From: Cognataquiflexum aquatile
GTDB taxonomy: Bacteria; Bacteroidota; Bacteroidia; Cytophagales; Cyclobacteriaceae
DNA length: 64,000 nucleotides
Reading direction: 5' to 3'
NCBI RefSeq assembly: GCF_003316845.1
Contig: NZ_QMIK01000004.1
Location: forward strand, 777,866 to 841,865
The notes under the pieces were generated by a model. It did not search any database. It was not told where the DNA came from and worked only from the letters and a program-made list of their open reading frames with translations. Positions within the stretch are counted from its first letter, which is position 1. Each line of letters begins with the position of its first letter. Positions 35,354 to 44,654 of this stretch are shown here, in pieces. Position numbers and translations under genes: made by a program.

Positions 35354-35746
35354 ATGGCTTTACAATCCAAACATAAAGTAGATGCTTCCTTCAGTATGTC
35401 ATCGATGACAGATATCATCTTCCTGTTATTGATTTTTTTCATGTTGACGTCTTCTTTCATTACTCCTTCAGGGCTTCCTGTGAATTTGCCTTCTAGCGAA
35501 ACGTCTGACATCGTCATGCAGGAAGTTACCGTGACGGTAACCAAAGACCTGAGGTTTTCCGTTAATGATAAGGTGGTAACAAGGGATCAGATCAAAAATG
35601 AACTTACCACTCTTCTTAAAGACAAAAAAGGACAGGTAGTCCTACACATTGACAAGCAGGTTCCGGTGGAATATTTGGTCGAAATCGGAGGCATCGCTGC
35701 TAGTTTAGAAGCAAACGTTTCAATCGCAACACAACCTTATAAGTAG
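35354..35746 (+). CDS. exbD: ExbD/TolR biopolymer-transport family protein
   Basis: This 130-residue protein begins MALQSKHKVDASFSM, then has one transmembrane helix (about 18-38, TDIIFLLLIFFMLTSSF) with the conserved Asp at its start that carries protons. The periplasmic domain follows, with VVLHIDKQVPVEYLVEI near residue 95. The frame extends upstream to 35204 but that part overlaps exbB and is not family sequence, so ATG 35354 is the start, one base after the exbB stop. Confidence 0.92.
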   Translation: MALQSKHKVDASFSMSSMTDIIFLLLIFFMLTSSFITPSGLPVNLPSSETSDIVMQEVTVTVTKDLRFSVNDKVVTRDQIKNELTTLLKDKKGQVVLHIDKQVPVEYLVEIGGIAASLEANVSIATQPYK

Positions 35747-35747
35747 T

Positions 35748-36707
35748 ATGCAGATTTGGGAAACAGATAACCAAGAAGCTGAAAACAAAAGAAAAGCGCT
35801 AATCATCACCATTTTGGTGAATGTGCTGTTGCTGATTGCTATCTATTTCATTGTGGTATGGAAAGAGCAAATCCCACCACTTCCGACCTATGGCATGGAA
35901 TTGAATTTGGGTTTTACTGACCAAGGCAGCGGAAATAACCAAACCACTACGCCTGCATCTGAAACTCTTACCAGTAATACAGAATCTCCGGCACCGGGGG
36001 AACAAGCTTCCAAACCAGTTGAATCTTCTGTACCTGTTTCCGAACCAAAAACTGAGGCCGCAAAACCCAAATCTTCCCCTGCCAAGACCACTTACGAATC
36101 CCAATCCAAAGCCCCAAGCCCGATAAAGGCAAGTGAAAAATCAAGCATGGCAAGCAAAGACCCTAGTCCTGCAAAAAAAGAACCCACTCCAGTCACCCAA
36201 CCATCCACTTCTGAGGCAGAGAAAACTACTACTAAAGCAGCAGAAAAACCAAAGATTGATCAACGAGCTATTTTTGGAGCAGGTGGCACTTCAAGTACCG
36301 GTTCAAAACCAGCCTCAGGAAGTGCACAAGGATCTTCAACCCAAAAAGGGGATGAAGGAAAACCGACAGGCACTGTTGACGGAAGAGCGATTATGGGATC
36401 TGGATCAGGAGAAGGGAAACCTGGACCGGGCTCCGGTGTAGGCCTTGAACTTGCAGGATGGGATTTCGCTTCACGACCAAATATCAAAGACAATGTATCT
36501 ACCCGTAACGGGAAAATCGTTTTTAAAATAACCGTTGATGACAATGGAAAAATCGTCCAAGCCGTTCCATTAGAATATAATGTGTCCAATGAAGTTTTGG
36601 CTTATTATAGAACGGTAGTAAACCAAGTCAATTTCAAACGGCAATCCGGAAATCCCACAGCGGATTATTCAACCGGTAAAATCACCTTTATCATCAAAGT
36701 CGATTAA
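35748..36707 (+). CDS. TonB-like energy transducer
   Basis: This 319-residue protein has one transmembrane helix (about 18-38), a long Ser/Pro/Lys/Gly-rich linker (about 55-240) able to span the periplasm, and a C-terminal domain (about 245-319: GKIVFKITVDDNGKIVQAV and NFKRQSGNPTADYSTGKITF) of the TonB/TolA type. It starts one base after the exbD stop. The absence of the usual TonB CTD YP motif makes a TolA-like role as likely as a TonB role. Confidence 0.85.
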   Translation: MQIWETDNQEAENKRKALIITILVNVLLLIAIYFIVVWKEQIPPLPTYGMELNLGFTDQGSGNNQTTTPASETLTSNTESPAPGEQASKPVESSVPVSEPKTEAAKPKSSPAKTTYESQSKAPSPIKASEKSSMASKDPSPAKKEPTPVTQPSTSEAEKTTTKAAEKPKIDQRAIFGAGGTSSTGSKPASGSAQGSSTQKGDEGKPTGTVDGRAIMGSGSGEGKPGPGSGVGLELAGWDFASRPNIKDNVSTRNGKIVFKITVDDNGKIVQAVPLEYNVSNEVLAYYRTVVNQVNFKRQSGNPTADYSTGKITFIIKVD

Positions 36708-36710
36708 TCC

Positions 36711-38000
36711 ATGACTTACCAAGAGACGTTGGACTTTTTGTTCAATGCATTACCGATGTTTCAGAGGATCGGTGCAGCTGCGTTTAGGAAGGATTTGGGC
36801 AATACAATCGCACTTTGTACCCACCTTGGAAATCCTGAAAACAGCCTAAAATGTGTCCATGTGGCAGGTACAAATGGCAAAGGAAGCACTTCACATGCAC
36901 TTTGTTCTGTTCTGATGGAAGCAGGGTATAAAGTTGGATTATATACTTCTCCCCATTTAAAATCATTCACTGAAAGAATCAAAATCAATGGAATAGACAT
37001 ACCTGAAAATGAGGTTGTGGAATTTGTAGAAGATTACAAGACTTTTTTGGAAGAATTGAAACCGAGTTTTTTTGAAATGACTGTAGGAATGGCATTTTGG
37101 TATTTTGCCAAAGAGAAAGTCGACATTGCAGTGATCGAAGTCGGCATGGGTGGAAGATTGGACTCGACAAATGTGGTGATGCCTGAAGTTTCGGTGATTA
37201 CCAATATCAGTTACGACCATATGCAGTTTTTGGGTGATACTCTTCCGCTGATAGCAGCCGAAAAAGCCGGAATCATTAAGCCAAAAATTCCTGTGGTCAT
37301 AAGCCAAAAGCAACAAGAAACTTTCTCGGTATTTAAAAAGAAAGCCGAAGAGTCTCATGCGCCGATTTATTTTGCAGAAGAATTTATCCAAATAAAAAGA
37401 TCAGGATATATTTCAGGTGGCAAAAGATCATTTGATATCTCGGATGAAGGAAACCTGTATACCATTCAAATTGACCTTCATGGCAATTACCAGGAAAAGA
37501 ACCTCGCAGGAATCCTTCAGACCATCAAAGTCCTCAAATCATTGGGCTGGAAAATAACAGAAAATAATGTCATAAATGGTTTGTCAAGAATCGTTTCCAA
37601 TACTGGCTTAAAGGGTAGATGGCAGATTTTGGGAGAAAACCCATTGATTGTTTGCGATACAGGCCATAATGAAGATGGGATCAGGTTGATTGTTGAACAG
37701 ATCAATGAAATGGCCTTCAATCAACTTTTTATGGTAATTGGGATGGTAAATGACAAGGATATTTCAAAGGTACTGTCTATCCTTCCTAAGGATGCCTGGT
37801 ACATTTTCTGTCAGGCTAGTATACCGAGAGCAATGGATGTAGAGGAATTGGCCCAAAAAGCTTTTGAAGCAGGTTTGGAAGGTGAAATAGTCAAAGATGT
37901 AAATTCAGCAATCGAAAAGGCAAAGGGCTTGGCTTCAAAACAAGATTTAATATTCATCGGCGGAAGTACTTTTGTCGTCGCCGAAATCAACGATTTGTAA
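36711..38000 (+). CDS. folC: Folylpolyglutamate synthase/dihydrofolate synthase
   Basis: This 429-residue protein is a Mur-ligase-family enzyme that adds glutamate to folates. The P-loop is VAGTNGKGSTSHAL at about 51-64, followed by GLYTSPHLKSFTERIKING, the folate-site segment, and the ATPase His/Asn region VGMGGRLDSTN. The C-terminal domain holds ICDTGHNEDGI-like sequence (VCDTGHNEDG) typical of FolC. Length matches. It starts three bases after the TonB-like stop. Confidence 0.93.
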   Translation: MTYQETLDFLFNALPMFQRIGAAAFRKDLGNTIALCTHLGNPENSLKCVHVAGTNGKGSTSHALCSVLMEAGYKVGLYTSPHLKSFTERIKINGIDIPENEVVEFVEDYKTFLEELKPSFFEMTVGMAFWYFAKEKVDIAVIEVGMGGRLDSTNVVMPEVSVITNISYDHMQFLGDTLPLIAAEKAGIIKPKIPVVISQKQQETFSVFKKKAEESHAPIYFAEEFIQIKRSGYISGGKRSFDISDEGNLYTIQIDLHGNYQEKNLAGILQTIKVLKSLGWKITENNVINGLSRIVSNTGLKGRWQILGENPLIVCDTGHNEDGIRLIVEQINEMAFNQLFMVIGMVNDKDISKVLSILPKDAWYIFCQASIPRAMDVEELAQKAFEAGLEGEIVKDVNSAIEKAKGLASKQDLIFIGGSTFVVAEINDL

Positions 38001-38002
38001 TC

Positions 38003-38662
38003 ATGAGCAGAAGAAAACTGGAAAGGTTCAAAGAAAATGAACAAAGCCGTAATGTCATCCAACCCGGAAAAGAACTCTTTGAAACGATCAAGGGACATTG
38101 GAAATCTGTTCAATTTGAAAATGAAAATCCCCTAGTCGTAGAATTGGCATGTGGAAGAGGGGAGTTTACGGTTGGTTTGGCAAGAGAATATCCCGGCAGT
38201 AATTTTATCGGGGTGGATATCAAAGGATCAAGAATCTGGAAAGGAAGTACTATAGCCATAGCAGAAGGATTGCACAATGTGGCCTTTTTGAGAACACAGA
38301 TTCAGTTATTGGACAGGTATTTTGACCAAGGAGAAATTGCTGAATTGTGGATCACATTTCCTGACCCTTTTCCCCGGGATGGAGATGAAAAGCGCCGTCT
38401 GACTTCCCCGAAATTTCTCGAAATGTATAAACCGTTATTGGAGAAAAGTGGAATCATCCACTTCAAAACAGACAATACAGGATTATTTAATTACACTTTG
38501 GAGTTGATACAAAGCCGGCATGATTGTGAAATTTTGATCCATACACATGATTTTTATGCTTCTCCTTTTAAGGATGAACATCACGGCATCCAGACAAAGT
38601 ATGAGAAACTTTTCAGCGAAAAGGGTGAAAAAATCAAGTATTTGAAATTCAGGTTTTTTTAA
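38003..38662 (+). CDS. trmB: tRNA (guanosine(46)-N7)-methyltransferase
   Basis: This 219-residue protein is a class I SAM methyltransferase of the TrmB family, which makes m7G46 in tRNA. The SAM site is VELACGRGEFTVGLA, followed by FIGVDIKGSRIWKG. The family signature WITFPDPFPRDGDEKRRLTS covers the tRNA-binding/catalytic region, and the C-terminal TKYEKLFSEKGEKIKYLKF is typical. It is the last gene of the operon that begins with holA and starts two bases after the folC stop. Confidence 0.94.
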   Translation: MSRRKLERFKENEQSRNVIQPGKELFETIKGHWKSVQFENENPLVVELACGRGEFTVGLAREYPGSNFIGVDIKGSRIWKGSTIAIAEGLHNVAFLRTQIQLLDRYFDQGEIAELWITFPDPFPRDGDEKRRLTSPKFLEMYKPLLEKSGIIHFKTDNTGLFNYTLELIQSRHDCEILIHTHDFYASPFKDEHHGIQTKYEKLFSEKGEKIKYLKFRFF

Positions 38663-38704
38663 AGGCTGATTTTGGTATAAACCCTGTTATTCATGAATTT
38701 CCTT

Positions 38705-39217
38705 TCAGGATATTTTGTCAAGCTCCATCTCCATCACAATGTCATCCATGATAAATCCGTTTCCGATGTCTATCACTTCTCTGTAAGCTTCAGAAAATCC
38801 GATGTGCTTGTAAAATGAAATTGCTTTTTCATTAAACCTGTTCACATTAAGGTATAAAAACTTATCTCCATTACTTAAGGCAATGTCCATGACGTGATTG
38901 ATCAACTTTTTACCAATTCCTTTCCCTTGGGTTCCGGGTAAAATGTAGATTTTATGGATCTTGGTTTTTTCCTGATCCTTGCAATGGACTTCATAGGCAG
39001 CAAACCCCAAAAATGAGTCCTCTTCTTTGGCCAGTAGAAAAACATGACCTTTTTCATTGACCTGCTGTTCCAATGCCTTGAGGTCATACATCCAATTCAG
39101 CATAAAGCTAATTTGATCAGGCGTAAGAATATTCGAAAAAGCCACAGGCCAGGTTTGATGGGCTATTTTTTGGACGAAATAAAGTTCTTCCGATGAAGCT
39201 TTGACAATTTCAATCAT
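38705..39217 (-). CDS. GNAT-family N-acetyltransferase
   Basis: This 170-residue protein has the GNAT fold. Acetyl-CoA binding motif A is visible as IYILPGTQGKGIGKKLI, with the QGKGIG pyrophosphate loop, and NEKAISFYKHIGF is the typical end of the fold. The acceptor is unknown; small-molecule amines, peptides or protein N-termini are all possible. It converges on the trmB gene and has no close neighbour on its own strand. Confidence 0.88.
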   Translation of the reverse strand: MIEIVKASSEELYFVQKIAHQTWPVAFSNILTPDQISFMLNWMYDLKALEQQVNEKGHVFLLAKEEDSFLGFAAYEVHCKDQEKTKIHKIYILPGTQGKGIGKKLINHVMDIALSNGDKFLYLNVNRFNEKAISFYKHIGFSEAYREVIDIGNGFIMDDIVMEMELDKIS

Positions 39218-39909
39218 AGAGAATAGGGTATAAGGAGAGGACTAATTTTTGGTAAGGTTTTTATATCTCCAAAAAAACAAAAAACCCTTCAGAATTGAAG
39301 GGTTTTTATTGGGTGAATTAAGCAAAAAAATTAATTGTCGATAAAAAAATAAATACTTTGAATGAAAAAAAGATTTTTTTAGAGATAGATAAGATTAATC
39401 GAGAATTAACTTTTAAATCCTCATTTACTTTCAAATGAACAAAGGAAAAACTCTTGGGTGATGAGTCCTTTTTCCCTTATCGATGAGTTAAAACTATACA
39501 AACGAAACCAAATAAACAAAATAAAAAATATGCAAAAACAATAAAATATTTATTTAAATCGTTTTTACTCAAAAATTCCAAATAATAGTTTGAAATAGAT
39601 ATTCTTTGCTACCAACAACATTTATTTGTTTTTTTGTGCTCTGGGTTGCTTTCATAACTTTAACTTTTGTGAATACCAATGCCATTTTTACTTCTACCAT
39701 CTGAAGCTGAAAGGCAAAAAAAAAATTAAAAAAAATGAAAAATATTTTTTGTGGCGGTTTTAGAAGCTAAAAAATTACCTTGGACTTATAGATTTAAATT
39801 TTTCGGATTAAATTTTTCCTCTATATCTGACGATTTATTTTTATTTTCCTTAAAGTAAGCCCCACGATTTCCTGAAATAAGATTTTCACATCTTCCAATT
39901 CCAATAAAA
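39218..39909. other. 692-base AT-rich region without a gene
   Basis: No convincing reading frame is present on either strand. The stretch holds a strong terminator-like hairpin at 39271-39310, then long A-rich and T-rich runs, and a weaker imperfect hairpin near 39435-39472. It is the leader region of the 933-residue gene at 39910. The hairpin does not end any annotated gene, so an unannotated small RNA is possible. Confidence 0.5.
39271..39310. terminator. Orphan bidirectional terminator hairpin
   Basis: Arms AAAACCCTTCA (39281-39291) and TGAAGGGTTTT (39296-39306) form an 11-bp stem with a 4-base loop, with an A-rich run before and a T-run after. The nearest upstream plus-strand stop (trmB) is about 620 bases away and the GNAT gene starts nearby in the opposite direction, so its partner transcript is unclear. 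Confidence 0.7.
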
Positions 39910-42711
39910 ATGAAAACAAGAAAGATTTTCTCCATAATTCTGACCTTCCTGTTTCAACTTTTTCCTGTTTTTCTTTTTTCACAGAATTTTGTTTTGGATT
40001 GGGATAGAAATCTGAATTTGAAAAGAGTTAAAGAAAACGAGATTAATCGCCCGGTTCCTGTTTTCTCTTTTTTACTTAATGGTGAAAAAAAGAATTCGAG
40101 TGATTTTCTACCGGATGAAAAGTCTTGGAATTTGGATGGGCAGATTTCTTTAAGAATTGACAGTATACAGAATGGCCAAGACAATTGGACTGCAGTATTT
40201 ACTTTTTCCAATATTTCAGAAGATACGCTAGAAGTTGAAAATTTTATTCCTTTTGGAGGTTTGGAAGATCAAGTCTACATCACCGTTAAAGGCGATCACC
40301 GGTTATCCCGTTCCCACCTCTTCAGGCCGGGATATGATCCGGTCAATGTCATCCTCCCTGACAATGCCTGGGAATTGGGCTATTCAAGTTTTGAAGTCGG
40401 AAATCAAGGATTTGCCGGTCTAATGAGACGAAAGTATTGGGACGGGGCGCAAAGGAGAAGGTTTGAGACTATTTTGCCTCCCAACTCCAATGTCAGCTAC
40501 AGGATGTATGTAGATTCCTTTACGGGTGGTTGGCAGGAAGGATTGAAGCAGGTTTTCCAAAAGCGGTTCCTTTACGATTTGGATGATTTTGACTACAGTA
40601 TGTACCAAAGGGAAGACCTGCAATGGATTCGAAAGTCTTATGCCATGCACCTCATGATGGCTTGGGATACAGATTTTTATGATAGGGAAGGAGAGAGGTT
40701 CACCATTTTTGATTTTCAACAAAGGAACAAGGAATGGTTTGGCGGGGATGATGTGATCGGAATCTGGCCTACCTGGCCTACTTTGGGATTGGACCAAAGA
40801 AATCAGTGGGATTTGTTCAGAGATCTTCCGGGTGGATTGGAACAGTTGGCATCGATATCTGACAGCCTGAATCGATTGGGTACCAAATTCTTTATCTCTT
40901 ATAACCCGTGGGATGAAAGTACCCGGTTAGAAGGGCATTTGGAGGGCATGACAGCTCTGATTAAAGCAACCAAAGCTGATGGCGTGGTCTTGGATACCAA
41001 AGGGAGTTCGAGCCATGAAATACAGCAGGCTGCTGACTTGGCAAAACCTGGCGTTGTCATGTACAGCGAAGGGATGGCTGTACCCAAAGACATGCCGGGG
41101 ATAGTTTCCGGTAGGGTTCACAATGCGCTTTATTATCCTCCTTTACTAAATCTCAACAAACTGATCAAACCGGATTTTGCGATTTTCAGGGTGGCTGAAT
41201 TGGCCTATGACCGGATCAGACGGGAATATGCCACCTCATTTTTCAACGGGTATGGAACTGAACTGAATATTTTCAGACCCGGAAGGCCTGAATGGATGGA
41301 GGAGGATTACCGGTTTTTTGGAAAGACTTTGAGGATTTTGAGAGAAAACCATTCCAATTTTATTTCATTCGGATACACTCCTCTGATACCCACTTTGTCA
41401 GATGGGGTTTTTGTCAATAAATGGCCCTCTGAGAAGAAAATCATTTATACCATTTTCAGTCTCAAGCCTGAGGGATTTTTGGGAAACCTTTTCGAAGTTG
41501 AAAAACCTGCATCTGATTGGCATTATGTCGATCTGTGGAATCATGAGGAAGTGCAGGTTCTGGAATCAGGGGAAAAACATTTAATTCCTGTCGATTTGGA
41601 AGCTTTTCACCAGAAATGGCTTGGAACAAACAATGAAGGAGCCGTGGGGAGTATTGCATATTTCCCCAAATTATTAGAGGTGGGTTTGGAACAAAATAAG
41701 TTGAGTATCAAAGCCTCCAAAGGAAATGAAATCAGGGTTTGGGCTGGAGTTCCGGAATATGGGAAGTCGTATTTGAGTTTAAAATCAGGTCTGCATTCTG
41801 TGGATATCCAAGAAAAATTCGGCCGGTATGAAGGCAAAATAGTAGTCCAATTGTTTGAGTCAGAAGAACTGATAGATGAACAGGTCATCGAAATGGAATA
41901 TGGAATTCCGAGATTGATAAGTTCACCCGAAAAGACTCCAAGATATGACAAAGCGCCAAAGGGAATGGTAAAAATTCCTTCGGGAAGTTTTGAAATGAAA
42001 GTTTCTCAGGGAGATCAATTTATCCCTTATCCAACGTCAGGCTATCCCCGGACTATATCTATGGATGGTTTTTATATGGATAGGTATCCTGTTACCAATC
42101 AGGAGTTTAAAGAATTTCTGAGGGCTACACGCTATCAGCCTGTGGATAAAAACCGTTTTCTTGCCCATTGGGTCCAAGGTCAAATTCCGGAAGGTATGGA
42201 ACAGCATCCGGTAGTGAATGTAAGCCTTGAAGATGCTCAAGCCTATGCCAAATGGGCCGGAAAAAGACTTCCTTCAGAGGCCGAATGGCAATATGGGGCA
42301 TCATCAGGTGATGGAAGGGATTGGCCTTGGGACCAAAACCTTAAAGTGAAAAAGAGGTTTGAATTTGTGACCAACACCCTGACTGTAGAGCATTTGGATG
42401 GATTGGGGGAAGAGTTTTGCAATATTGGGAATGGAATACCTGAAGCAGTGGGAAGCCATCCGAAAGGTAAAAACCCTTGGGGTTTGGAGGATTTGGTGGG
42501 TTCAGTCTGGCAGATGACGTCGGATATTTATGACAACGGAACCAATCAGATGGTAATTTTGAAGGGTGGTTCCTATTTCAAACCATCCTCAAGTTGGTGG
42601 TATGTACAGGGCGGGCCGAGGGAAACACATTACAGGCAGATGCTGCTGAGGGTTTCTCCGGGATTTGAAAGAAATGAAACTGTGGGATTTAGATGTGTTG
42701 CGGATTATTAA
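39910..42711 (+). CDS. Secreted glycosidase-like protein fused to an FGE-sulfatase-type domain
   Basis: This 933-residue protein has a signal peptide (about 1-25, ending LFSQ). Residues ~30-210 are a beta-rich N-domain. Residues ~220-490 look like a TIM-barrel glycosidase of the alpha-galactosidase-like group (GTKFFISYNPWDEST, ADGVVLDTKGSSSHE, VVMYSEGMAV). Residues ~560-660 are beta-rich. Residues ~680-933 are a formylglycine-generating-enzyme fold: MVKIPSGSFEM, GFYMDRYPVTNQEFKEFL, WAGKRLPSEAEWQYGASSGD and GFRCVADY. The two catalytic cysteines of true FGE enzymes are absent in the GGSYF...RVSPGF region, so this domain is probably a binding module. ArfB follows 14 bases later. Confidence 0.75.
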   Translation: MKTRKIFSIILTFLFQLFPVFLFSQNFVLDWDRNLNLKRVKENEINRPVPVFSFLLNGEKKNSSDFLPDEKSWNLDGQISLRIDSIQNGQDNWTAVFTFSNISEDTLEVENFIPFGGLEDQVYITVKGDHRLSRSHLFRPGYDPVNVILPDNAWELGYSSFEVGNQGFAGLMRRKYWDGAQRRRFETILPPNSNVSYRMYVDSFTGGWQEGLKQVFQKRFLYDLDDFDYSMYQREDLQWIRKSYAMHLMMAWDTDFYDREGERFTIFDFQQRNKEWFGGDDVIGIWPTWPTLGLDQRNQWDLFRDLPGGLEQLASISDSLNRLGTKFFISYNPWDESTRLEGHLEGMTALIKATKADGVVLDTKGSSSHEIQQAADLAKPGVVMYSEGMAVPKDMPGIVSGRVHNALYYPPLLNLNKLIKPDFAIFRVAELAYDRIRREYATSFFNGYGTELNIFRPGRPEWMEEDYRFFGKTLRILRENHSNFISFGYTPLIPTLSDGVFVNKWPSEKKIIYTIFSLKPEGFLGNLFEVEKPASDWHYVDLWNHEEVQVLESGEKHLIPVDLEAFHQKWLGTNNEGAVGSIAYFPKLLEVGLEQNKLSIKASKGNEIRVWAGVPEYGKSYLSLKSGLHSVDIQEKFGRYEGKIVVQLFESEELIDEQVIEMEYGIPRLISSPEKTPRYDKAPKGMVKIPSGSFEMKVSQGDQFIPYPTSGYPRTISMDGFYMDRYPVTNQEFKEFLRATRYQPVDKNRFLAHWVQGQIPEGMEQHPVVNVSLEDAQAYAKWAGKRLPSEAEWQYGASSGDGRDWPWDQNLKVKKRFEFVTNTLTVEHLDGLGEEFCNIGNGIPEAVGSHPKGKNPWGLEDLVGSVWQMTSDIYDNGTNQMVILKGGSYFKPSSSWWYVQGGPRETHYRQMLLRVSPGFERNETVGFRCVADY

Positions 42712-42725
42712 ATGAAACTTTGTAA

Positions 42726-43142
42726 ATGACTATTTCTGAAAAAATTGCCAATCAGGTGTTAGATGCTGAAATTCAGTTTCAATTTAGCCGAAGCAGCGGT
42801 CCCGGTGGGCAAAATGTCAACAAAGTCAACTCCAAAGTTGAGCTGAGGTTCAATATTCCGAATTCACAGATCCTTGATGAAACAGAAAAAGCGACACTTT
42901 CAGAAAAACTTTCATCCAAAATCGATACGGAAGGAAACCTGATTATCCAAAGTCAGGAGAAGAGGTCGCAGATTCAAAACAAAGAGATTGCTGTAAGAAA
43001 ATTCTATGACCTGCTCAAAAAAGCTTTTCATAAAAAGAAAATAAGGAAAGCCACCAAACCTGGTAAAGGTGCTATCGAAGACCGTCTGAAAGCCAAAAAA
43101 GCTCAATCTGAAAAGAAAAAAGGAAGGAGAGGAGAGTGGTGA
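42726..43142 (+). CDS. arfB: Alternative ribosome-rescue factor ArfB
   Basis: This 138-residue protein belongs to the release-factor-like family of ArfB/YaeJ/ICT1. The peptidyl-hydrolysis motif GGQ is at 27-29 in SSGPGGQNVNKVNSKVEL, matching the family closely. The C-terminal tail is long and lysine/arginine-rich (KKAFHKKKIRKATKPGKG), which in ArfB enters the empty mRNA channel of stalled ribosomes. It releases nascent chains from ribosomes without a stop codon. The full length and basic tail argue for an active protein. Confidence 0.93.
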   Translation: MTISEKIANQVLDAEIQFQFSRSSGPGGQNVNKVNSKVELRFNIPNSQILDETEKATLSEKLSSKIDTEGNLIIQSQEKRSQIQNKEIAVRKFYDLLKKAFHKKKIRKATKPGKGAIEDRLKAKKAQSEKKKGRRGEW

Positions 43143-43152
43143 TTAATTTTCG

Positions 43153-44547
43153 TCAATTTTTAAAAAAGTGATTAACCTTCGCTCCTAATCTTGGAATCTG
43201 ATTCAAATCCATTCCCCATAAATACTCATTGGCAAGTACTCTTTCTACGATTTCTTCATGGTTTTCCTTTTTCCATACTTTTTCAAAAAACTCCAACACC
43301 GCAGGTTCATCTTTCAATGGAATGGATTCACCATTGATATCTCCTTTGTAAAACCGGATCAGGTCAGCAAATGACCGGATAAGATTTTCAGGAAATTGCC
43401 CGATCCGACTGTGGTATTCCAAAATTGTCGGTAAGACCCTGACCCTGAACTTAGAGATGGAATTGAGGGAAATGGAGATCAATTCATGACGGATAAATGG
43501 ATTTCTGAACCTATCCAAAACTTCAGCGGCAAATTGCTCCAACCCCTCTTTTGGTAAATCAAGCGCCGGGATGATCTCATTATAAATGGTTTCTGAGATA
43601 TATGTTGAGATCTCAGGATCTTCCATCGCTTCCCTTACAGTCCTGATTCCTCTCAGATATGCAACAGGAACCATCGCCGTATGTGCACCATTTAAGATCC
43701 TGACTTTTCGGAGGCGATAGGGTTGGAGGTTGTTAACTACGTGCACGTTCAGCCCTGTTTTTTCTGTTTGAAAAATAGCCCTCAATGCTTCAGGGCCTTC
43801 TATTGCCCAAAAGTGATAAGGCTCGGCAACTACAGCCAAATGATCACTAAAGCCTGTTTTATTTTCAAAATCCTCAAAATTCTCTTTAGGATAACCCGGA
43901 ACAATCCGGTCTACAAGCGTATTGCAGAAGCTGCATGTTGTGTCAAGCCAATCAAGGAATTCCTGACGGAAATTCCACAATGCCGCATACCTCATCACAC
44001 ATTCTTTGAGTTTATCCCCGTTATTTTCAATCAGTTCACAGGGGAGTATTGTCAGACCCTTTTTTTTATTTCCTTCAAGAAATGTGAACCGCTCAAATAG
44101 CAATGCTGCCAATTTCCCTGGAAATGTTGTTGGAACATTTTTGGGATCGGTATCTTTTTCATCGAAAACTATACCCGCTTCGGTGGTATTGGAAATGATA
44201 AATTGCAAATCAGGATTTTTGGCCAAATCCAGATAGAATCCATAATCCAAATTAGGATTGCTTACTCCACAGATCGAGGTGATTAACTTTTGTTCATCAA
44301 TGATTTTGCCATTTTGAAAACCTCTAACAAACACATGGTAATTGTAGTTCTGCTTCACAAAATCTTCAGGAATGGATTTTCCATGGCTTTGGATAATGTG
44401 GATGGAACCATCAAAATCTGTTTTTTGATTCAAAATCTCAATCATCCAATCGGCAAATCCACGGAGAAAATTCCCTGTACCAAACTGAAGGACTTTTACA
44501 GGTCTATTTTTCTTTTGTACCAAAGAGATTGAATCAAGGTTTGTCAT
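43153..44547 (-). CDS. uxaB: Tagaturonate reductase
   Basis: This 464-residue protein is a polyol/mannitol-type long-chain dehydrogenase. The N-terminal nucleotide-binding motif is VLQFGTGNFLRGF, and the catalytic Lys...Asn...His motif is seen in LRKVRILNGAHTAM. It reduces tagaturonate to altronate with NADH in galacturonate breakdown. UxaB rather than UxuB (fructuronate reductase) is favoured by overall sequence and by the uxaA gene close by, though this was judged by eye. It is divergent from the DUF1330 gene. The isomerase UxaC is not in the window. Confidence 0.88.
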   Translation of the reverse strand: MTNLDSISLVQKKNRPVKVLQFGTGNFLRGFADWMIEILNQKTDFDGSIHIIQSHGKSIPEDFVKQNYNYHVFVRGFQNGKIIDEQKLITSICGVSNPNLDYGFYLDLAKNPDLQFIISNTTEAGIVFDEKDTDPKNVPTTFPGKLAALLFERFTFLEGNKKKGLTILPCELIENNGDKLKECVMRYAALWNFRQEFLDWLDTTCSFCNTLVDRIVPGYPKENFEDFENKTGFSDHLAVVAEPYHFWAIEGPEALRAIFQTEKTGLNVHVVNNLQPYRLRKVRILNGAHTAMVPVAYLRGIRTVREAMEDPEISTYISETIYNEIIPALDLPKEGLEQFAAEVLDRFRNPFIRHELISISLNSISKFRVRVLPTILEYHSRIGQFPENLIRSFADLIRFYKGDINGESIPLKDEPAVLEFFEKVWKKENHEEIVERVLANEYLWGMDLNQIPRLGAKVNHFFKN

Positions 44548-44654
44548 AGCAGATTTAAATCTAAAATTAGACAGCAGTTTTATGGCTGTTTACATAAAAG
44601 TTTGTCAAACATCAGGGATTTTTTCTAAACTTTGATGTACTAAACAGAAAAAAT

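Noticed and set aside
44600..44610. An 11-bp palindrome (GTTTGTCAAAC) between uxaB and the DUF1330 gene.
   Set aside because: It is short and was not found in front of the other uronate genes (uxaA/kdgK, kdgA, dctQ), so it cannot be supported as a regulon operator.
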